Source of the DNA: Pseudomonas fluorescens
GTDB taxonomy: Bacteria > Pseudomonadota > Gammaproteobacteria > Pseudomonadales > Pseudomonadaceae
Assembly: GCF_001623525.1 (NCBI RefSeq)
Contig: NZ_CP015225.1
Location: forward strand, 4,600,501 to 4,664,500
Direction of reading: 5' to 3'
DNA length: 64,000 nucleotides
Part shown: positions 9,843 through 17,259 of the stretch, in pieces
How the letters are laid out: each line of letters starts with the position of its first letter
Numbering within the stretch: the stretch's first letter is position 1
Translations under genes and position numbers: made by a program
The notes under the pieces: model-generated
Told to the model about the DNA's origin: nothing
The model's input: the letters and a program-made list of their open reading frames with translations, nothing else
Database searches by the model: none

Positions 9843-10148
9843 CTGTTTGTAGTCCTTTTGTATCGCGAAGCGTAGCCGAGGAAACAATCTTCGCCTAGTG
9901 GTACTTTGACATCAATATCAGCCAATTCTGTAAAAAAGATGGACGGTATAGCGGCGATGTGGACCTGAATCGATTAAGCCGGTCGACAACATTTTTCCTC
10001 TATTGCTGCCCTGCAGAATGAGACATCCCCGTCTACGCTCAGCCGTGCGTGACCAGGCCAGGGAATGAAGGCGTCGGGCTGACCGCACTACCCTCCCTTG
10101 GATCCTGGCGGCATTGCCATACCAATAATCTGAAGGGATGAGGAATCT
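9843..10148. promoter_or_regulatory. Divergent intergenic region between sulfotransferase/adhesin operon and tail-collar gene
   Basis: About 300 bp separate the two divergent operons. No gene is visible. The minus-strand operon must be transcribed from here; the left part (9900-9960) is relatively AT-rich. On the right, the sequence AGGGATGAGGA immediately precedes the tail-collar ATG and serves as its ribosome binding site. I see no convincing operator or sigma-54 site. Confidence 0.4.
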
Positions 10149-10736
10149 ATGGAAGTATTTATGGGCACTATCCAGTCATTCGCCTTTAACTTCGCCCCCA
10201 ATGGGTGGGCGCTGTGCTACGGGCAGACGCTCGGCATCGCCCAATACCAGGCGCTGTTCTCCCTGCTGGGCACGTATTACGGAGGCAATGGCACCACCAA
10301 CTTCATGCTCCCCAATCTGCAGGGTCGCCTGCCCCTGGGACAGGGTAACGGCCTGAACCTGACTCCGCGTGTCATCGGCGAAGTCTCCGGCACCGAAAAC
10401 ATCACCGCGACGATCAATAACCTGCCTATTCACACCCACACCCTCGCCGGCATCAGCGCCTCGACCACCCTGCAACTGGCCAACCCAGCCAGCAACCCGG
10501 TGAATACCCCAACAGCCACCAACTCGTTCATCGGCACCTCAGGCACCGGGCCGGGTTCGGCTGCGATCTATTCCGACCAGATAGGTGCCTCGCCAGTGCC
10601 GTTGCAGGGCGTGACCACCACCGTCAGCGGTACGATCTCTCCAGCGGGCAACGGCTTGCCGATGGCAGTCATGAACCCGTTCCTGGCGATCAACTTCAGC
10701 GTTGCGTTGAACGGCCTTTTCCCTTCCCGAAACTGA
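10149..10736 (+). CDS. Tail-collar domain protein (microcystin-dependent-protein-like)
   Basis: A 195-residue protein beginning MEVFMGTIQSFAFNFAPNGW and continuing with ALCYGQTLGIAQYQALFSLLGTYYGG and NFMLPNLQGRLPLGQG. This is the phage tail collar (PF07484-type) signature, also found in chromosomal proteins annotated as microcystin-dependent protein or MdpB. The C-terminal half is Ser/Thr/Asn-rich with beta-structure and an NPFLAINFSVALNG end, as usual for the family. A good ribosome binding site precedes the ATG. No other phage genes are near, so this is a domesticated or independent family, not a prophage remnant. It is followed 46 bp later by a DUF6916-like gene and lies between the adhesin operon and the M50/HlyD operon. 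A role as an exported surface protein is inference from context. Confidence 0.85.
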   Translation: MEVFMGTIQSFAFNFAPNGWALCYGQTLGIAQYQALFSLLGTYYGGNGTTNFMLPNLQGRLPLGQGNGLNLTPRVIGEVSGTENITATINNLPIHTHTLAGISASTTLQLANPASNPVNTPTATNSFIGTSGTGPGSAAIYSDQIGASPVPLQGVTTTVSGTISPAGNGLPMAVMNPFLAINFSVALNGLFPSRN

Positions 10737-10782
10737 TGAACCGCCGGGGGGTCATGGCCCTCCGGCCTTTTGGAGTGTCGAT

Positions 10783-11094
10783 ATGCTGCAACAGGTTCAT
10801 AGCCGCCATTTCCAACCGTTGCTGGGCCAGACCAGCCACCTGACCCTGCCCGACGGCAGCTCTTTGCCGGTGCGGATCGAGAGCCTCGAAGAAACACCAC
10901 GGTCGAAGATGCCAAACGCCGAGCGCATGCCGTTCTGCGTGGAATTCAATAGCCTGGAAAGCACCGATTTCGTGGATGGGTTGTGCGCACTGCAAGTGCC
11001 TGAACTGGGGAGGCTCGAAGGGGTGTTCGTGTCGCGGATACCGCCCATGGGACGGGATCCGGCGCTGGGATACTTCTACATCGCGTTTAACTAA
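10783..11094 (+). CDS. DUF6916-like small protein
   Basis: A 103-residue protein with no signal peptide and no membrane segment. The sequence (for example SHLTLPDGSSLPVRIESLEE and FVSRIPPMGRDP near the end) resembles the DUF6916 family, which I recall as a companion of tail-collar genes. Its start has GGAGTG a few bases upstream, and it is probably cotranscribed with the preceding tail-collar gene (46 bp gap). Function unknown; small size and constant pairing would fit a chaperone or accessory factor, but nothing in the sequence proves it. Confidence 0.7.
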   Translation: MLQQVHSRHFQPLLGQTSHLTLPDGSSLPVRIESLEETPRSKMPNAERMPFCVEFNSLESTDFVDGLCALQVPELGRLEGVFVSRIPPMGRDPALGYFYIAFN

Positions 11095-11104
11095 AAACTG
11101 ATGA

Positions 11105-11138
11105 TCCCTTGTGGGAGCAAACCCGCTCCCACAAGGGA
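11105..11138. repeat. Perfect 14-bp inverted repeat
   Basis: Arms at 11105-11118 and 11125-11138 are perfectly complementary around a 6-base loop (AAACCC). There is no T-tract, so it is a REP-like palindrome more than a classical terminator, though it lies just after the DUF6916-like gene and could stabilise or end its transcript. The arm contains the GTGGGAGC core seen in the other REP elements of the window. Confidence 0.8.
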
Positions 11139-11150
11139 CTGGCGGTTCGA

Positions 11151-11266
11151 TCGTTCCCACGCTCCTGCGTGGGAATGCCGCCAGGGACGCTCCGCGTTCC
11201 GCTTCTGGAAGGTGACGCAGAGCGTCACGGGATGCATCCCCACGCAGAGCGAGGGGACGATCAGCG
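11151..11266. repeat. Palindromic repeat element (TTCCCACGC...GCGTGGGAA family)
   Basis: A long imperfect palindrome. It opens with TCGTTCCCACGCTCCTGCG and TGGGAATG, contains GGGACGCTCCGCGTTCC, and closes with GCATCCCCACGCAGAGCG and a GGGGACGATCA end that mirrors the opening. The same family occurs in reverse orientation at 47,871-47,932. It looks like a non-coding, REPIN- or MITE-like dispersed element; I see no transposase. Confidence 0.7.
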
Positions 11267-11300
11267 TCAAGCCAATCCACGGGTTGTCTGGGCTGACGCT

Positions 11301-11388
11301 TTCGCGAGCTTGCTCGCGATGGCGGAGGGTCAGCTTGCATCCATGTTGGATTTACCGCCCTCATCGCGAGCAAGCTCGCTCCCACATT
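11301..11388. repeat. REPIN (two inverted REPs, GCGAGCAAGCTCGC type)
   Basis: Two inverted copies of a Pseudomonas REP (TTCGCGAGCTTGCTCGCGAT at 11301-11320 and its inverse followed by GCTCCCACA, ending at 11388) flank about 40 bp. It lies between two convergent genes, the DUF6916-like gene and the GNAT gene, as REPINs usually do. Confidence 0.85.
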
Positions 11389-11413
11389 GAACAGGTGGCC
11401 AGTCAGGCACTGT

Positions 11414-11905
11414 TCAGTTGCCTTTCGGATACCAGACCAACCGCTCCGCCGCCGGGTTGCTTTCCTGCACTTCGAAACCCAACGCCAGGTAGTGCCGACG
11501 CGCGTGGGGGTTGCTGGTCCAGACCACGGTCGCCACCGGGCAGCGGACCTGTTGCGCGGCTTTTTGCACCCCTTGCAGCACCGCCCGGCCATAGCCTTGC
11601 CCACGGGCCTGAGGAATAAAGGCCAGGTACAGCACGCGAATTTCATTGGGACCAAAATCAGTGCTCAAGGCGCCGATAGCGGTGCCGAGTTTTTCCACCA
11701 CGTAATGCATGGCATTGGGGAAGCTCTCTCCCAACCCTTGCTCCTGCACTTGAAACTGCTGGGCAATCACCTGCCGCACCTGCTCATGCTCGCCGTCGAT
11801 CCATTGCAGATCCGGTCGTGCCGCCTGGTAAAGGCTCTGCAAGAACGGACCATCGCTGACCCGCGATGGCCGCACCACCAATCCCTCCGCCGCCACTGAA
11901 TCCAT
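11414..11905 (-). CDS. GNAT family N-acetyltransferase
   Basis: A 163-residue GCN5-related acetyltransferase. The acetyl-CoA-binding motif A is visible as YLAFIPQARGQGYGRAVLQG at about residues 92-111 (R/Q-x-x-G-x-G), with a C-terminal RRHYLALGFEVQE motif B typical of the fold. It is the last gene of the four-gene minus-strand operon, 9 bp after the M50/HlyD fusion. The substrate cannot be read from the sequence. Its tight linkage to export genes allows the idea that it acetylates a cargo, but it may equally be a passenger. Confidence 0.9.
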   Translation of the reverse strand: MDSVAAEGLVVRPSRVSDGPFLQSLYQAARPDLQWIDGEHEQVRQVIAQQFQVQEQGLGESFPNAMHYVVEKLGTAIGALSTDFGPNEIRVLYLAFIPQARGQGYGRAVLQGVQKAAQQVRCPVATVVWTSNPHARRHYLALGFEVQESNPAAERLVWYPKGN

Positions 11906-11914
11906 ACTCGCTCC

Positions 11915-14011
11915 TTAAAAACCGCTTTCCCTGACACCCAACGCCGCCAACCGACGCCAGGCCGCTCCCAACACCGACTCGCCCTGCCCCTGCAACACCA
12001 CCACGCCACGCAGCGGTTGCACCGGCGCGGCCGAATCGTCAATGGCACTCAGGCGCACGCCATACTGCGCCTGCACCGGCTCGGCCCGTTGCTGCGAATC
12101 GCGGCGCACGGCAATCGGCCCATGGTGGTCGGAGGTCAATGCCTGTTGTTCGACCCAGGCCGCACCGTTGGTGTCGATTTCATTCAACCGCACGGCAATC
12201 GATGGGTGCATCGGATCGTCGGCAATGAACCGTCCCGTCGCGCCAGGCCCGACCCGCCAGAGCTCGGCTTCGGTGAGGTAACCGCGCAACCGCGAATCGG
12301 GCTGCACCACCCGCGCCAGCACCTGCGTCGGTGACAGCCAGCGCCCTACCGACAGTTGCGGCAACAAGTCGCGCACTTGGCCGGCATGGGGAGCACGCAA
12401 CAACAGACGTTCGCGCTGGGCCACCAGGCCTCGATACTCGGCCACCGCTTCGGCCAGTTGCTGTTCGATGATGCCGGCATCGGCGGCGGTTTCGCTGCGC
12501 CCGGCCTGACGGCGCATCTGCAACTGCTGGATCTGGATTTCCCGGCGCACGATAGCCAGGCGCGAGGCCATGTCCGGCGATTCCAGCTCAATCAACACAT
12601 CACCCTGGGCCACGGTCTGGCCATCGTGCACATTCACTTGCTTGACCCGTGCCGCCACTGGCGCATGCAGGGCACTGGCGCGACCGGCCTCAAGCATGAC
12701 CGGCACCTCCACGGCGCTGCGCCAGGGCAGCACCAGCGCCAACAGCAACCCCAGCAATACCAGGCCTGCAAACAGCACTCGCGGGCCATGGGCCTGCTCG
12801 CGGCGGCTCCACCATTGCCGCCACTCATTCACGATGGGCATAAAAATGAACCACACCAATTCCACCATCATCAGAAAAATGCCCAGCACCTTGAAAAACA
12901 GGTGATAGACCGCCAGGGCAATCCCGAAAAACAACAATGCCCGCCACAGCCAGGAGCCGTATCCCCAGACCAGCAAACGCCGACGCATCTTCGGCGACCA
13001 GGGCTCCGGTGCCGCCGCGCCATAACCGAACAAGGCTTCGCGCAGGCGCCAGCGGCACAGGGCGAACGCACGCCCCTGAAGGTTATCCACCGCCCAGAAG
13101 TCGCTGAGCAGGAAGTAACCGTCGAAACGCATGAACGGGTTCAGGTTGATGACCAGCGTGGTGATCCAGGTGGCGCTGGCCAGCATGAACGCCGCGGTGC
13201 GCGCCGGCCCGTCGGGCAGCAGCGACCAGGTCAGCAGCGCGATGCACGCCAGCAGCAGCTCGGCCAGGACCCCACCGGCGCCAATCAGCAACCGCGCGCG
13301 GCGATCATTGATCCGCCAGGCGTCGCTGACGTCGGTATAGAACATCGGCAACAGCACCATGAACGCCACGCCCATGCTTTGCACACGACAGCCAGCGCGC
13401 TTGGCCATGAAGGCATGGCCGAACTCATGGCACAGCTTGGCGAAGAGCAACGCCGTCCCGAAGGCCAGCGCACCGCCCAGGCTGAACAGGTGCGGAAACG
13501 TCGCGATGAAGCGCTGCCAGTCCCGCGACACCAGGAAGATGCCGAGGCCCAGGGTCAGCGGCAGGCCATAGCGCAGGATCCCGGGGCCGAACCGCGCCAA
13601 CCAGGGCCAGGCCCGGTTGAGAAAGGCGTCCGGGCGCCACAGCGGGATGCGAAAAAACAGGTATTGATGCAGCAGGATCTGCCACAGGCTCTGGCGCTGC
13701 GCGGCGGTCTTGAAGAGGTAACTGTCGCGCTGTTGTGGGTCCATCGCGCTGATCAGGTCATGGCCGCGCAAGAAACCCAGCAGTTGCTCCAGCGACTCGC
13801 CATTGAGCGGCAGGCCCGGCTCGCGGTTTGCGGCTTGCAGCACCTGTTCCGGATCGCCCAGGGACCAGTGCCGCAACATGCGCATGGCCGCCGCGCCAAG
13901 CTTGAAATAGCGCCCGCGCACCGGATCGGCCAAGGTCCACTGCGGCGAACCGTCCGGATCCGGCGCCGCCGGGGACAATTGCAGGTCCGGCCGCAGGCTC
14001 GGCAGGCTCAT
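11915..14011 (-). CDS. M50 zinc metallopeptidase fused to HlyD-type adaptor
   Basis: A 698-residue inner-membrane protein. Residues 1-90 resemble a PqqD-like peptide-binding winged helix (a DPVRGRYFKLG core). Membrane segments follow from about 145, with the site-2-protease zinc motif HEFGH at 195-199 and the second motif NPFMRFDG at 291-298, both intact. More hydrophobic segments run to about 430, and the C-terminal 270 residues form an HlyD-like periplasmic arm with a lipoyl-type lobe (APVAARVKQVNVHDGQTV), a short coiled coil and a second lobe. It starts 1 bp after the GAF-adaptor stop and is followed by GNAT. The architecture suggests a membrane protein that both binds or processes a substrate and connects to an outer-membrane channel. 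Family known: M50 peptidases cleave within membranes. The export role is inferred. Confidence 0.88.
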   Translation of the reverse strand: MSLPSLRPDLQLSPAAPDPDGSPQWTLADPVRGRYFKLGAAAMRMLRHWSLGDPEQVLQAANREPGLPLNGESLEQLLGFLRGHDLISAMDPQQRDSYLFKTAAQRQSLWQILLHQYLFFRIPLWRPDAFLNRAWPWLARFGPGILRYGLPLTLGLGIFLVSRDWQRFIATFPHLFSLGGALAFGTALLFAKLCHEFGHAFMAKRAGCRVQSMGVAFMVLLPMFYTDVSDAWRINDRRARLLIGAGGVLAELLLACIALLTWSLLPDGPARTAAFMLASATWITTLVINLNPFMRFDGYFLLSDFWAVDNLQGRAFALCRWRLREALFGYGAAAPEPWSPKMRRRLLVWGYGSWLWRALLFFGIALAVYHLFFKVLGIFLMMVELVWFIFMPIVNEWRQWWSRREQAHGPRVLFAGLVLLGLLLALVLPWRSAVEVPVMLEAGRASALHAPVAARVKQVNVHDGQTVAQGDVLIELESPDMASRLAIVRREIQIQQLQMRRQAGRSETAADAGIIEQQLAEAVAEYRGLVAQRERLLLRAPHAGQVRDLLPQLSVGRWLSPTQVLARVVQPDSRLRGYLTEAELWRVGPGATGRFIADDPMHPSIAVRLNEIDTNGAAWVEQQALTSDHHGPIAVRRDSQQRAEPVQAQYGVRLSAIDDSAAPVQPLRGVVVLQGQGESVLGAAWRRLAALGVRESGF

Positions 14012-14012
14012 G

Positions 14013-15332
14013 CTACAGGCCTACGCTCTGGCGCAGGCCGGCCAATGGCCGACGCAGCAGGTACAACGCCAGCGGCGCGCGGTCGCCAAAGACCTTCGCC
14101 GTGCCCCGCAGGCCGATGCGCGGCGCCGTGGCATCGAAACGCGCGTCCAACCGGTACGCCAACTGCCCGGCGGCGGTAGGCTGCGCTTCATAGGCCGAGC
14201 GCTCGAGCCAGGCCAGGTGCCGCTGCAACGGGTCGCTGTCGAGAAACAACGCCACTTGCGCACCGGGTTCCAGGGCAATCGCGTCGCCCACGGCCAATTC
14301 AATACGCAACTCGGCCTGGTTCGGGTCGGCGATTTCCATCAGTCGCTCGCCGGTCTGCACGGGCTTGCCGAGCCAACGCTCGGAGTCGGCAAATACTGCA
14401 ATGCCGTCACGCTCGGCGCGGACTTCGCTGCGCTTGAGCAGCTCAAGCGCGTAGTTGCGCTCGGCCCGCTTCTGTTCGACGCGGGCGGCCAGCAAGTCAA
14501 TCTTCGAACTGGATTCGGCGTCGACAAACGAGCGTTGGGAATTGGCCTTGAGTTCGGCCTCAGCCACGCCCAACGCACGCTCGGCCACATCGGCCTGGGC
14601 CTTGAGGCTGGTGCTTTCGAAACGCAGCAACAGGTCGCCGTTCTTGACCGTCTGGTTGGGCTTGACCAGGAACTCGGCGATCACCCCATCCAACGGTGCC
14701 GCCACCACCTGCCCGCCCAACGGTACCACTTCGGCCGGGGCCAACACGGACTGGCGCACCGGGATCAGCAAGCCCAGCAGCAACACCGCCACCAGGGCGA
14801 CCTGGCGCTTGCGCGTCCAACGCAGACGCCACGGCTTGCGCGGTTGCAGCGCCAGCCACGCATGGCTGTAGGTGTCGCCCAGTTGCGATAACAGCACTTG
14901 CTCGGCCGGGGTCCACGGCAGGTCACGGGCCAGCCATAAGCCGCCGAACACCTGGCCTTGATGATCGATCAACGGCAGCCAGAACACCTGCCCGGCGGAC
15001 AGGCTTTGCCAGTCAGCCCGGATGGATTCGCCCACCCCCTCGGCGGCAATCACCCGGGCCTGATTCAGTACCCCCTGTTTGAACAGCTGCGCCACCGCCT
15101 GCTCGACGAACGCCACGAATGGCGCGTTCGGCTCCACGGCACTGACGCCGGTCACCGCCTGGACCTTACCGGCGATCAACAACGCGGCGTGACGAAAGCC
15201 GAACAGGGCCTGGCCGTCGTTGACCAGGCTGTAGCTCAATTGCGCCGGGGTACGTGCCGCGCGCGTCTGGCGTTCCAGATCGAGGAAGCGCGCGAACACC
15301 TGCTCGGCGTTGCCGGTGATCGGCGCGTTCAC
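14013..15332 (-). CDS. GAF-like domain fused to HlyD-type periplasmic adaptor
   Basis: A 439-residue protein. Residues 1-165 look like a cytoplasmic GAF-type sensor domain (VFARFLDLERQTRAARTPAQ, FWLPLIDHQGQVFGGLWLA). One membrane segment follows at about 175-192 (VALVAVLLLGLLIPV), then an HlyD/adaptor region with lipoyl half-motifs (VVAAPLDGVIAEFLVKPNQT) and a coiled-coil hairpin at about 250-310. It starts inside the stop of the upstream adaptor gene (ATGA overlap at 15329-15332) and ends 1 bp before the M50 gene, so translation of the three is probably coupled. A sensor domain on the cytoplasmic side of an adaptor is unusual; most adaptors have only a short N-terminal tail. Confidence 0.82.
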   Translation of the reverse strand: MNAPITGNAEQVFARFLDLERQTRAARTPAQLSYSLVNDGQALFGFRHAALLIAGKVQAVTGVSAVEPNAPFVAFVEQAVAQLFKQGVLNQARVIAAEGVGESIRADWQSLSAGQVFWLPLIDHQGQVFGGLWLARDLPWTPAEQVLLSQLGDTYSHAWLALQPRKPWRLRWTRKRQVALVAVLLLGLLIPVRQSVLAPAEVVPLGGQVVAAPLDGVIAEFLVKPNQTVKNGDLLLRFESTSLKAQADVAERALGVAEAELKANSQRSFVDAESSSKIDLLAARVEQKRAERNYALELLKRSEVRAERDGIAVFADSERWLGKPVQTGERLMEIADPNQAELRIELAVGDAIALEPGAQVALFLDSDPLQRHLAWLERSAYEAQPTAAGQLAYRLDARFDATAPRIGLRGTAKVFGDRAPLALYLLRRPLAGLRQSVGL

Positions 15333-16108
15333 TTGGGCTCCGCGAAACGCGCGGTACCACTCATGCCGGACAACAGCCCCGTGGCATCCGGCAAGGTCGC
15401 CACCAGCAGCAAGGTCTGGCTACCCTCATCGATGCGCGCGCCCAAGCGCTTGACCGTCGCTTGCAATGGCTTGCCGGTTTCATCGGGAATAAACGTGAAA
15501 GGCTGGCCGGGCTTGAGCCGGTTCATCCAGCGCGACGGCACCAGCAGATGGATTTCCAGGGTGCGGTTGTCCACCACATCGAGCAACGGCGCCCCAGCGG
15601 CCACGCTTTCATAACGCTGGACCTTGCGCGCCACCACCTGACCATCGAAGGGTGCGACCACGCTGCAGCGCTTGACCTGGACCTGGTACACCTGGGACTG
15701 CGCCTGGGTCTCATTGAGCCGGGCCTCGGCCCGCGACACCTCAAAACGCCCGACGGATTTCAATTGCGCCAGTTGCCGGTTATGCGCCAATTCCTCACCA
15801 GCACCCCGGCTGGCCGCCTGGGCCGCGTTGAGCTGGGCCTGATACGCCGAGCAATCGAAACGCGCCAGGGTGTCCCCCTTCTTGAACGACTCGCCCTCAC
15901 TGAACGGCAACTCGACGATACGCCCGGCCAACTCGCTGGCCAGCACCGCCTGATCCCGCGCCCGCAGCACCCCTCGCGCCTCATTGCCACTCGGCGCACT
16001 GGCCGTGACATTGCTTTCCAGCAAAGGATCGTCGGCAGCAGGCGTTTGTGCCTGAACCGTGCACGCTACAAAGGTCAATCCCACAACCCAACTACTCAAA
16101 CGTCGCAT
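15329..16108 (-). CDS. Periplasmic adaptor subunit (HlyD/RND type)
   Basis: A 259-residue membrane-fusion protein and first gene of its operon. It has a cleavable signal peptide (WVVGLTFVACTVQAQ), a lipoyl-like lobe (ELAGRIVELPFSEGESFKKG), a coiled-coil hairpin (about 90-140) and the returning lobe (SVVAPFDGQVVARKVQRYE). It is short for an RND adaptor (usually 350-400 residues) and lacks the membrane-proximal domain. Together with the GAF- and M50-linked adaptors it makes three adaptors in one operon, without any RND pump or ABC transporter beside them. The ATG at 16106-16108 is the only start that keeps the signal peptide. Confidence 0.88.
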   Translation of the reverse strand: MRRLSSWVVGLTFVACTVQAQTPAADDPLLESNVTASAPSGNEARGVLRARDQAVLASELAGRIVELPFSEGESFKKGDTLARFDCSAYQAQLNAAQAASRGAGEELAHNRQLAQLKSVGRFEVSRAEARLNETQAQSQVYQVQVKRCSVVAPFDGQVVARKVQRYESVAAGAPLLDVVDNRTLEIHLLVPSRWMNRLKPGQPFTFIPDETGKPLQATVKRLGARIDEGSQTLLLVATLPDATGLLSGMSGTARFAEPK

Positions 16109-16525
16109 GACCGTTACTCCCTGACGGATGGGCGGAGTCTACGACAGCGGTAGGTAGCGTCAAGGGAATCGCGGCGAGAAGGGAAATCTCTTGTTTCAAA
16201 ATCGCCGAATAGGCATCAAGAATGTGCCAGATTTTTTACTGATATTAATGAGTAAAAATTCTTACAACAGGTTAAGAGCTTCCACTCATTCAAAAGGGTG
16301 TTGGAGGATGGATCTTTGGAGATTGTAAAGAGAAGTCTTATCTCGCAACAAAAATTGATAGCTGAGGCGAAGAATGAGTTTGACCTTCCACATTGCATGC
16401 GCTCGACACTGGCTCGCCGGTAATGGAGGGCCGTCTAGACAGCGGTTGACGTCACGACACGCTCGACTTAGGATGACCTTACTCAACCCCGTACGCAGAG
16501 GTTAAATTCTCTGGCTGTTGGGGTG
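16109..16525. other. Low-GC gap with degenerate coding and tRNA-Leu-like traces
   Basis: About 420 bp without a convincing gene and with clearly lower GC than its neighbours. Two fragments look like decayed sequence. First, an ATG-started frame (MSKNSYNRLR...) at about 16250 breaks after about 17 codons, and a second plus-strand frame continues to 16422 with plausible protein-like content (LEIVKRSLISQQKLIAEAKN), as if frameshifted. Second, 16,458-16,520 contains GACACGCTCGACTTAGG and AGAGGTTAAATTCTCT, which resemble the D/anticodon and T arms of a tRNA-Leu but lack a proper acceptor stem and CCA end. Both readings are tentative. Confidence 0.3.
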
Positions 16526-16551
16526 AAAAAACCGGCTTAGGCCGGTTTTTT
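16526..16551. terminator. Bidirectional Rho-independent terminator
   Basis: A perfect 11-bp stem (arms 16526-16536 and 16541-16551) with a TTAG loop, six A before and six T after the GC core, so it can work in both directions. It lies just before the NYN gene and downstream of the low-GC tRNA-like stretch, so it may have ended a transcript that is now decayed. Confidence 0.88.
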
Positions 16552-16563
16552 CGTTTTTGGGGG

Positions 16564-17259
16564 TTGAGTTTGCGTACTGCATTTTTTGTTGATGGCTACA
16601 ACCTGTTCTATGGATTGCTCGCCGACACGCCTTACAAATGGCTGGATCTTCGCAGTCTGTTGACACACATCGCGCATATCGAAAACCCACGCAGCACCAC
16701 TGCTTCAGTTGATTACTTCACCTCCTCAGTCAAACCTGCACTGGCGACCCGGGGTCGAGTATCAAAAGAAGCGCAAGACACTTATATCCGGGCCCTGAAG
16801 ACCACCCGCATCAGTGTCCATTACGGGCATCATCAACTTGAACCTGCCAAAGCGCCTCGCTTCGTTGATAGAAAGACGAAAGCCTCCCGCGAGGACAAAA
16901 TTGATATCTGGAAGCTGGAGGAAAAAGAAACAGATGTCCACATAGCAATCAGCATGTACAGAACCGCTGCCAAGCAAGCAAAGCTGAAGCATCATGAACG
17001 GGTGGAGCAACTGGTCCTTGTATCCAGCGACACCGATATGACTCCCGTTCTAAGAGCCGTGCGAGAAGATTTTCCAGAGATAATTGTTGGTGTCATTCTT
17101 CCCCATCGAGCCGAATTGAATCGCCCATCTCCAGGTTCTTTAAAGAAGCATGCCCACTGGATGCGCCGCGTTGTCACTTGCGACGAACTCCAATCCCACC
17201 AATTCCCCAACCGAGTGCCCACGCACAAAGCCCCCGCCATCAAGCCGGATTATTGGTAG
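16564..17259 (+). CDS. NYN/PIN-like nuclease domain protein
   Basis: A 231-residue protein of the NYN (LabA/DUF88) family, PIN-like metal-dependent RNases. The conserved acidic residues are visible: FVDGYNLFYG near the start, KETDVHIA in the middle and SSDTDMTPVL at about 154. The start is a TTG (16564, or 16570 in the same frame); no ATG fits and the ribosome binding site is only GGGGG. A terminator lies just upstream, so its promoter must overlap the hairpin or read-through must occur. The 3' end overlaps the convergent hydrolase/PEP-synthase-like gene by 20 bp. It stands alone with lower GC than the neighbours, suggesting acquisition. NYN proteins act in RNA turnover or as defence or toxin nucleases; which applies here is not shown. 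Confidence 0.82.
   Translation: MSLRTAFFVDGYNLFYGLLADTPYKWLDLRSLLTHIAHIENPRSTTASVDYFTSSVKPALATRGRVSKEAQDTYIRALKTTRISVHYGHHQLEPAKAPRFVDRKTKASREDKIDIWKLEEKETDVHIAISMYRTAAKQAKLKHHERVEQLVLVSSDTDMTPVLRAVREDFPEIIVGVILPHRAELNRPSPGSLKKHAHWMRRVVTCDELQSHQFPNRVPTHKAPAIKPDYW

Noticed and set aside
10149..10736. Prophage or tailocin remnant
   Set aside because: Only a tail-collar domain gene is present, with no other phage genes for many kilobases; the family is also common as a chromosomal non-phage gene.
12356..14179. Plus-strand frame of 607 codons opposite the M50/HlyD gene
   Set aside because: Gln/Arg/Pro-rich low-complexity translation, a typical shadow in GC-rich DNA; the minus-strand gene has intact zinc motifs and operon spacing.
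16458..16520. Functional tRNA-Leu gene
   Set aside because: The anticodon-like and T-arm-like segments do not join into a cloverleaf: the acceptor stem does not pair, the T loop lacks the conserved C and no CCA end is present. It is kept only as a possible remnant.
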